A DNA stretch of 64,000 nucleotides from Protopterus annectens (taxonomy: Eukaryota > Chordata > Ceratodontiformes > Protopteridae). Below, in pieces: positions 56,682 through 64,000 of the stretch (position 1 is its first letter; each line of letters starts with the position of its first letter). Location of the stretch: the NCBI RefSeq assembly GCF_019279795.1, contig NC_056747.1, positions 1,007,272,657-1,007,336,656 of the forward strand, written 5' to 3'. The notes beneath the pieces are model-generated. The model worked only from the letters and a program-made list of their open reading frames with translations. It was not told where the DNA came from and searched no databases. A program made the position numbers and the translations under genes.

Positions 56682-57441
56682 GAGTTATAGCAATGGAAAA
56701 AGGTCCGATCGCCCAGACTTTTTCCATTAGTATAACTCTTTTTTTTTTTCTTTTTTTTTATAGCAACGGAGAACACAAGATCTCCGTTGCTTTTTACAAC
56801 CTGTCTCGCTATGTTAAACAAGTTTAACACAGTGAGGCAGCTTTAAAAAAAGCAACGGTGCATTTCCGTTGCTTTTTTTTAAAGCTGTCTCGCTATGTTA
56901 AACCCATTTAACATAGCGAGACACTTTAAAAAGCAACAGAGATCTTGCTTTCTCCGTTGCTTTTTTCAAAACTGTCTCGCTATGTTAAATGGGTTTAACA
57001 TACTGAGACAGCTTTAAAAAATGCAACGGAGATTCTCCGTTGCTTTTTTTAAAGCTGTCTCATTCTGTTAAACTCCTTTAACATAGCGAGACAGTTTGTA
57101 AAAAGCAACGGAGATCTTGCTTTCTCCGTTGCTTTTGCCCACAGCTCTGATGTACTGCATAAGCATATGCATGCGCAGTACATCAGAACAGCCGCAGAAT
57201 ACCAGACAGCTGCAGAAGGGCAGCAAGGAGGCATTATACAATGCCATTATTTAAGAAAAGTAATTTTTTTTTCTTAAATAATGTCATTGTATAATAGCAA
57301 TAACCCACTTCTGGGTGTGGGTAATGCTGGATTTACCCATGGTTGTCTTTGTTTGGCCACTCGGGCTTCGCCCTCATGACCAAACCACACCAACCGTGGG
57401 TAAATCCAGCATTACCCACACTCAGGTGTGGGTTATTGCTA
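56682..57441. repeat. Hairpin array: alternating palindromes of two types plus larger flanking palindromes
   Basis: Type 1 hairpins GCAACGGAGA...TCTCCGTTGC lie at 56763, 56851, 56932, 57023 and 57104. Type 2 hairpins CTGTCTCGCTATGTTAAA...TTTAACATAGCGAGACAG lie between them at 56801, 56884, 56971 and 57055. The pair period is about 85 bp; loops alternate so that 56932 and 57104 are near identical. Outside the array: palindromes at 56682-56738 (GAGTTATA/TATAACTC), 57146-57187 (CTGATGTACTGC/GCAGTACATCAG), 57233-57295 (ATTATACAATG/CATTGTATAAT) and 57295-57441 (TAGCAATAACCCAC/GTGGGTTATTGCTA with about 60-bp arms). There is no coding capacity. The transposon class is unknown. Confidence 0.85.
57295..57441. 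repeat. 147-bp palindrome, repeated at the window end
   Basis: Arms of about 60 bp (TAGCAATAACCCAC, GTGGGTAATGCTGGATTTAC and their reverse complements) surround a GGGCTTCGCCC centre. A related sequence, ATCAACCGTGGGTAAATCC, lies at 63969-64000, so the palindrome is dispersed. Confidence 0.8.
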
Positions 57442-57469
57442 TATTGTATGAGACACTCTAGAGAGAATG

Positions 57470-57660
57470 TTTTGAGGTACCATGTTCTGATAATTGCATT
57501 CTTCTGACAAATTGCTTCCAACTGCATGTTTCTAGTTGCAGAACTGCTGTGTACACCAAGGTTTTATGTATTTTTTTTTTGTTGTTGACTGAGTAATTCA
57601 GCATAGATGTGGTGGCGTTATCAGGTCTAATTTCAAGACAATATTGTCTAATTTTCAAGT
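57470..57660 (+). repeat. Dispersed repeat, unclassified, copy 1
   Basis: CTTCCAACTGCATGTTTCTA, GTTGCAGAACTGCTGT and GACTGAGTAATTCA match 62690-62775, in the same orientation. No ends were defined. Confidence 0.6.
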
Positions 57661-57784
57661 GAACAGTATATACGCACTGCTCAGCTAAAGTTAAAATTTT
57701 TAAGAAGCAGTAGTCATCTGACATACCACAAATGCTTCTGCTTCATATGTGGCATGTTTCAGCATCTAGCCAGAAGAGAGATGG

Positions 57785-60225
57785 CAGACCAGGACATCAT
57801 CATCTTTCGACTTTTCCCATTAGGGGTCGCCACAGCGGATCATCTTTTTCCATTTCTTCCTATCCTCTGCATCTTGCTCTGTCACACCAACCGCCTGCAT
57901 GTCCTCTCTCACCACGTCCATAAACCTTATCTTAGGCCTTCCTGTTTTCCTCTTACCTGACAGCTCCATCCTTAGCATCTTTTTCCCAATATACCCATCA
58001 TCCCTCCTCAGCACATGTCCAAACCAACGCAATCTAGTCTCTCTTGCTTTGTCTCCAAACTGTCCAACATGAGCTGACCCTCTAATATACTGATTGCTAA
58101 TCCTATCCATCCTAGTCACACCGAGTGCAAATCTTAACATCTTTAACTCTGCCACATCCATCTCTGACTACTGCCTTTTTGTCTCCAACCCATATAACAT
58201 AGCTGGTCTCACTACTGTCTTGTAGACCTTCCCTTTCACTCTTACTGGTATCCGTCTGTCACAAATCACTCCTGACACACTTCTCCACCCATTCCACCCT
58301 GCCTGTACTCTCTTCTTCACCTCTCTTCCACATTCACCATTACTCTGAACTGTTGATCCCAAGTACTTAAATTCGTCCACCTTTACCAACTCTACTCCCT
58401 GCATCCTCACCATTCCTCTACCCTCCCTCTCATTTACACACATATATTCTGTCTTAGCCCTGCTGACCTTCATTCCTCTGCTCTCTAGAGCATATCTCCA
58501 CCTCACCAGAGTCTCCTCAACCTGATTCCTACTCTCACTACAGATCACAATGTCATCTGCAAACATCATAGTCCACGGGGCCTCCTGTCTGATCTCATCT
58601 GTCAACCTGTCCATCACCACTGCAAATAAGAAAGGACTCAGAGCTGATCCTTGATGTAATCCCACCTCCACCTTAAACGGATCTGTCACTCCCACTACAG
58701 TCCTCACCACTGTCACACTACCCTCGTACATATCCTGTACCACTCTTACATACTTCTCTGCCACTCCCGACTTCCTCATACAATACCACAACTCTTCTCT
58801 AGGCACCCTGTCATATGCTTTCTACAAGTCTACAAAGACACAATGCAACACCTTCTGACCTTCTCTGTATTTCTCCAATAACACTCTCAGAGCAAACATC
58901 ACATCTGTAGTGCTCTTTCCTGGCATTAAACCATACTGCTGATCACTAATCATCACCTCCCTTCTTAACCTATCTTCTACTACTCTCTCTCATAACTTCA
59001 AGCTGTGACTGATCAATTTTATCCCTCTGTAGTTACTGCAGCTCTGCACATCACCCTTATTCTTAAAGATAGGTACCAAAACACTTTTTCTCCACTCCTC
59101 AGGCATCCTCTGACTTTCCAAAATTCCATTAAACAATCTAGTTAAAAATTCCACTGCCATTTCTCCTAAGCACCTCCATGCTTCCATTGGGATGTCATCT
59201 GGGCCAACAGCCTTACCATTCTTCATCCTCTTCATAGCTGTCCTTACTTCCTCCTTGCTAATCTGTTTCACTTCCTGATTCACTATCCCCACATCATCCA
59301 ACCTTCTCTCTCTCTCATTCTCTTCATTCATCAGCCTCTCAAAATACTCTTTCTATCTACTCAACACACTCTCCTCTCTTGTGAGTACCTTTCCCTCACT
59401 ACCCTTTATCACCCTTACTTGCTGCACCTCTTTCCCAGCTCTGTCCCTCTGTCTAGCCAATCGGTACAGGTCCTTTTCTCCCTCTTTAGTGTCCAATCTC
59501 TCATACAACTCTCCATATGCCTTATCCTTAGCTTTCGCCACCTCTCTCTTTGCCATGCTCCTCATCTCCTTATACTCATGTCTACTTTCTTCATCTCTTT
59601 GACAATCCCACTTCTTCTTCGCCAGCCTCTTCCTCTGTATACTCTCCTGTACTTCCTCATTCCACCACCAGGTCTCCTTGTCCTCCTTCCTCCGTCCAGA
59701 TGTCACACCAAGCACCTTTCTAGCAGTCTCCCTTACTAGTTCTGCTGTAGTTACCCAGCTATTTGGTAACTCTCCACTGCCTCCCAGTGCCTGTCTTAAC
59801 TCTTACCTAAACTCCACTTCACAATCACCCTTTTTTAACTTCCACCATTTAATCCTTGGCACTGCTTTCACACTCCTCCTCCTCTTCTTGATCACCAACG
59901 TCATCCTACAGACCACCATTCTATGCTGCTTAACTACATTTTCCCCTACCACCACTTTACAGTCTCCAATCTCCTTCAGACTGGCCCTCCTACATAGGAT
60001 ATAATCCACCTGTGTGCATCTTCCTCCACTCTTGTACATCACCCTATGCTCCTCCCTCTTCTTAAAATACGTATTCACCACAGCCATGTCCATCCTTTTC
60101 GCAAAATCCACAATCATCTGACCTTTTGCATTCCTCTCCTTAACACCACCCCTACCCATCACTTCCTCATCCCCTCTGTTCACTTCACCAACATGCCCAT
60201 TAAAGTCCACTCCAATCACTATTAA
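57785..60225 (-). mobile_element. RTE-clade LINE, 5'-truncated
   Basis: Minus-strand non-LTR element that begins within the APE endonuclease and ends GCTGTGGCGACCCCTAATGG, GAAAAGTCGAAAG followed by GAT triplets. The short 3' UTR, triplet tail and C-terminal block (RWFGHVLRRDD, GRPKIRFMDVVREDM) are typical of RTE-type elements (RTE-X/Rex3-like). Its 3' end is shared with the SINE at 63 kb. No frameshift was detected over 2.4 kb. Confidence 0.88.
57820..60219 (-). pseudogene. RTE-type endonuclease-RT, one frame with five nonsense codons
   Basis: All pieces from 60219 to 57820 lie in one frame, interrupted only by stops (at about 59803, 59353, 58990, 58822 and 58168). Endonuclease C-terminal half: VDFNGHVGEVNRGD, QVDYILCRR, KQHRMVVC. 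RT: GKAVGPDDIPMEAWRCLG near 59220, NYRGIKLISH near 59030, VFVDL-stop-KAYDRVPREEL near 58830 (motif A with a stop one codon after its Asp-Leu), GLHQGSALSPFLFAVVMDRL near 58660, MMFADDIVICSES near 58565 (motif C intact). The C-terminal region ends RKKWKKMIRCGDP. The lack of frameshifts suggests moderate age. Confidence 0.88.
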
Positions 60226-62670
60226 GGTAAAAGTGTGAGGTCATGACAGGTAGACTACATAAAAATGTTAATGCCAAATCTCAAGCTTACCTTTTGTCAG
60301 ACAGTATGTAAAGTAAGCAACACAGTGGTGTAGTGAGAACAACAACACTGCTTCACAGAGAGGTCTCTAGTCCATTTCTCAAATTATGTGCTTTTTGTAT
60401 GGAATCTGCACATCATCTCTGTATTCTCATGGATTTTTGCCTGTACCCTGGTAACCTCCAACATATCAAAGAAATGCAACGGGTGGCTTGGCAGCTGTAA
60501 GGAATGACAATGGCTGTTTATGGAGTAACTGTAGAAAGTGGATGTGACTCGACAATATTACATGGATGGCTGTTTAAGATAAAAAAGTGAAGGCAGGGAA
60601 AATAGGGTATGCAGTCTGTTCTGACAGTTGTGCACACTTGTATGGACTGTCAAAATTATTTGCAGTTCTGTGGAATTCCTAAATCACATATTTCGGTGAA
60701 AGCCTGGATGCATCTTTCAGCAAGGCTACTTCAGCAGTTAATTTAAAGATTTCAGATAAAGAATCCATAACTAATATAAACAAATCAATATTCCAAGAAA
60801 TGCAGTCCATGATTTGAATTTTTGTATTTCTGTTGTTCTTGGACTTTTCATACAGTTTCCCAAAATACAGTGTACTTTTATTTTATACTCTTTTAAGCAC
60901 AGATGTTACAGCATGCAGGCACAACAGAAGATATGGAAAAGAGACTGGATTGCCAAGCTATGTGCTGGATAACCATGTGCACTTTGTTAGGATAACACGA
61001 AACAGATACTGACATGGCTTCACATGAGCAAACATTACATGACATAGTATTTCTAAAATAGTACACAGATTATAGACTTCTTGTTTTTATATATAACTAA
61101 TTATCTGCCTTTCTAGGGAGCCATTTGGACTTTATTCCAAGTAGTAAAAATATTTTAAAAGCCCCATATTATGACAAACAGATTTTTTACCATTGTGAAA
61201 TTTATGGCTTGTTTAGCAAGATCATCCAAGGAATGATGTAAAAGTTACTTACAATGGTGCACTTGAAGTGTAAATTACACCTAGTTTGATTTACATTATT
61301 AACTAAACAGTCATCAGTAGCTCAAGTTTATGACTGCAGTGGAAATGTATGTGAGCGTGTACATCTGTGTGTGTGCGCGTGTGTGTGTGTGTGTGTTAAT
61401 TATGGAGCACTGTGGATTATCACAAATATGAAGTTTGTAGAATGAGGAAAACCAGACCAATAAACTACTGCTGTAAATTACATCTTAAACCACTAATGTT
61501 ATTTTTTGTTTAGCTAATTAAAGAAATAACGGTCATACTGACAAATGGAGATGTTATCTCTTGAAAGACAGCTTCATAAATAATCGTTCTTGTCTATTAA
61601 AAGCTAATACTTTCAACTATTTTCTGCTTTATCTTCTGTTTGTCAGGGTGCCTGTCAATGCCACTGAAATTCTTTCAAAGAAAAGTATACTATGAAATTG
61701 CATCAGGCAATGCAGAATAATGGATTCATGTCATTTGATCAAATGTCCTGAAAGCTGAGTGTCATAACACCGACATTCAGACCGCTGAATCAAAAAACAG
61801 GAAACAAGACAGACATTTATTTATTTATTTTTTTGCAGGGTCAAGCCACACTACTCCCCATGCTAATTATATATACCAACTCTGAGATTGCACTACAGGA
61901 AGGAAAGGACCAGTTCCCTGATCTCTGCTGTACTGTGGTCACACAGTGCAGGTTTCTCCTTTATTCCTGTAGTCTGATATTTATGATGTCAATGTTTCGG
62001 TTTTTACTTTCCACTCTTGATATTTACTTCAGCTGAGCAACTGTCATATTTGTATTTATACAAGTCAAATAGATTTACTAGGAAAAATGAGTACTATTCA
62101 TTTTAATGAGTAACAGTTAATGGGACTTCTTAATTTTGAGATGGTCGCAAGTAACCACCACAACCTGTTGCATAACACTAGTAAGACCCGCTCAATAATC
62201 TTTGGTTATGGGTCAAAAATGGAAAACATACTTATTTGGATTGTCAGTGCCATGGTTGTCTTTGTTGTGTTATGTTGACTGCTTTGGAAACTAAGGTGGC
62301 ATTCTTAATCTTTTCCTCGTCTTTGCACTTCCGATTAAACAGATCACTTTATGATAGGATTATGCATGCCTACAGAACTAAGAAATAACTATGGACAGCA
62401 GAAATGACACTACACATGATAATGTAACCTATGCTTGACTCTGACCCGTAATCTTACTACACTGCTTCCTGAGAATGATTATAAATCACCCTGCTTTGGT
62501 GGGATGTCACATGACACCTTTTCATACCCATGGCAGTTTGTTATTCAGGGACCTTGACTATCATAGTTGCATCGCACATGTTTATAAATACTGCCATCAG
62601 TGCTTCTGTCAAAAAGTGTTCATAGGTACCGCTCACACGACTGACGGCATACCCACAGGTAATTTTTCCT
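60226..62670. other. Gene-free stretch
   Basis: No coding signal. A short (GT)n run lies at 61363-61396. Confidence 0.5.
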
Positions 62671-62689
62671 TATTCTCCTGTTCTGGGGA

Positions 62690-62800
62690 ATGGCTTCTAA
62701 TTGCATGTTTCTAGTTGCAGAACTGCTGTTCTTTGGTTATATTTAGTTTTCTTTATGACTGAGTAATTCAACGTTGACCAAAATTAACCACATCTCAGGT
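62690..62800 (+). repeat. Dispersed repeat, unclassified, copy 2
   Basis: GGCTTCTAATTGCATGTTTC, TAGTTGCAGAACTGCTGT and GACTGAGTAATTCAACG match the copy at 57470-57660. Confidence 0.6.
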
Positions 62801-63015
62801 CTTAGATGAATAGAGTACAATAAAGTCACAAAACAATATACCTTCACAGCACAAATATGAAGTAAATATCAGAACCTCATCATTGAAGTAAATACTCCAT
62901 TTATATTGCAATATCAAATTAAACAATCAGACAAAAGACCAGAACCCATTTCCACCAAACAGGGCAGGATTTATGGCAGGAACAATTTAGATTCACAGTG
63001 TGATACTGATTGACT

Positions 63016-63247
63016 GCGGTGGTGGTGCTGTGGTAGCGTTGTCGCCTCACAGTAAGATGTTGTCCTGTTCGATTCTCAGCTAAAGCGTCTTCTGTGTGGA
63101 GACATGCGTGAATGGGCGTACCTTCGTTGAAGGTTGTGCATCAGAGCTGGCAACTTGGCATGTAAAAAATCTACTGCCAATCATTAGCGGACCGGAGTTC
63201 TGCTGTGGTAACCCCTAACTGGGAAAAGCCGAAAGACACAACAAGTG
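63016..63247 (+). repeat. tRNA-derived SINE (family 2) with RTE-type 3' tail
   Basis: Head GTGGTGCTGTGGTAGCGTTG (A-box region) and TTCGATTCTC (B box), a middle block (GTGAATGGGCGTACCTTCGT, TGAAGGTTGTGC, GCTGGCAACTTGGCATG), and a 3' tail CTGTGGTAACCCCTAACTGG, GAAAAGCCGAAAGACACAAC. The tail is the same as the 3' end of the RTE LINE at 57785 read on its own strand. The head would recruit pol III and the tail would recruit the RTE reverse transcriptase. Confidence 0.85.
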
Positions 63248-63249
63248 TG

Positions 63250-63950
63250 ATACTGATTGTAGCATCAGGAAGAGTGAGTCAGCAGGTTAAAAAACAGTAT
63301 TAGGGTGACATAGTTGAAGACAAGAGAGGCAGTGATGAGATTCAGACTCTAACAGACATTTCAATAACCCTGCTGTAAAATGAAGATGACCAGACTGGGC
63401 TCCACAGAGTGTGCAAAGACTGAAGTTAGACAAAGTGAGGGTGATCAGAACATCCAGGAGTACCAGACAGAATTTCACCCAAGTTGTAAAGTCAGGTCTA
63501 CAGTAAGTGTCTGTTCTTCCTTCCAGAAATGCTCAAAGTATATAAGGTGCTTATCTCTATCAAGGCTTTATACATTTCCTGAAGAGAAACCATCTGCACT
63601 GTTCCAGTTGTTAATCTTCTTAAATGGTTGCTTACAATCAATATATCTAGTAAACCTTTTTACTTCATGCTATCTGGCATAATGCACCCTCAGACATTAG
63701 GAGGTTCCACTTTTCTTTGAAATGTGTTCACAGGTTGACTCAGTACAACTACCTGACTTCCAATGTTTGTAACATATGGGACTATCTCCCAAACCATTAT
63801 GAGTCAAACAGCTGTCATAGGTTCATTAGTAAAAAAGAGAGATGACAAATCTGTTATATATCTGAAGCGAGACAGTTCTCAGAATTTTGACTAGCTGTTT
63901 GTGCTTCTTCAGCACTGTAAACTGTAGAATTACCTACCCCGAAAAGTATC
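63250..63950. other. Gene-free stretch
   Basis: Nothing recognised; open frames here show no family motif. Confidence 0.5.
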
Positions 63951-64000
63951 CGGCTAGATCACACCACATCAACCGTGGGTAAATCCTGATATATCCACAC
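63950..64000. repeat. Partial copy of the 57295-57441 palindrome, cut by the window end
   Basis: ATCACACCACATCAACCGTG and GGGTAAATCC...CCACAC parallel 57379-57421. Only one arm is inside the window. Confidence 0.6.

Overview
This is an AT-rich stretch of a large, transposon-swollen eukaryotic genome, almost certainly a vertebrate. The evidence is one recognisable host-type coding segment (exon 1 of the vertebrate CRTAP/P3H4 family of collagen-modifying ER proteins), plus CR1-, RTE-, R4/Dong- and L1-like LINEs, tRNA-derived SINEs, a Penelope-like element, hAT, Tigger-like and Harbinger-type DNA. No rRNA gene, operon or bacterial feature is present. Lungfish, salamander, caecilian or cartilaginous fish would all fit; the sequence alone does not settle which.

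Layout. 1-7270: two head-to-tail, heavily mutated CR1-like LINEs on the + strand, with SINEs and one L1-like 3' end (18-bp target duplication) inserted in them. 7270-17300: a decayed minus-strand MYB/SANT-like gene of Harbinger type, cut in two by a 6.9-kb hAT element (8617-15503) with matching 8-bp target duplications. 19040-22980: an almost intact CR1-like LINE (ORF1 with an SGNH/GDSL esterase domain, ORF2 with APE endonuclease and reverse transcriptase) carrying only two nonsense codons. 24360-25258: a 319-bp tandem repeat. 25905-29340: a dead minus-strand R4/Dong-like LINE holding a 341-bp hAT-type MITE. 31543-37515: a complete, young Penelope-like element with an uninterrupted 787-codon RT/GIY-YIG frame, two 1,298-bp inverted arms that are nearly identical, and a perfect 14-bp target duplication. 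41473-42087: a MITE with perfect 155-bp inverted arms around telomere-like TTAGGG-rich tandem repeats. 47751-51583: a small Tigger-like element into which a 3.5-kb hAT element (47968-51476) inserted; the hAT carries the CRTAP/P3H4-like exon. 54165-55470: a 32-bp minisatellite next to a long (TG)n tract. 56682-57441: a dense series of alternating hairpins. 57785-60225: a 5'-truncated RTE LINE; 63016-63247: a SINE that shares the RTE's 3' tail.

How the parts relate. Nesting gives relative ages: the two CR1 copies at the left are old; the Harbinger-type gene predates hAT-1; the Tigger-like copy predates hAT-2; the Penelope element and the 615-bp MITE look youngest because their inverted arms still match. 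The RTE LINE and the SINE form a partner pair: both end in the same 3' sequence, so the LINE machinery probably moved the SINE. The strongest leads are the exon carried by a TSD-flanked hAT element, the intact Penelope element with hammerhead-like hairpins in its arms, the hairpin array at 56.7-57.4 kb, and the palindromic telomere-repeat MITE.
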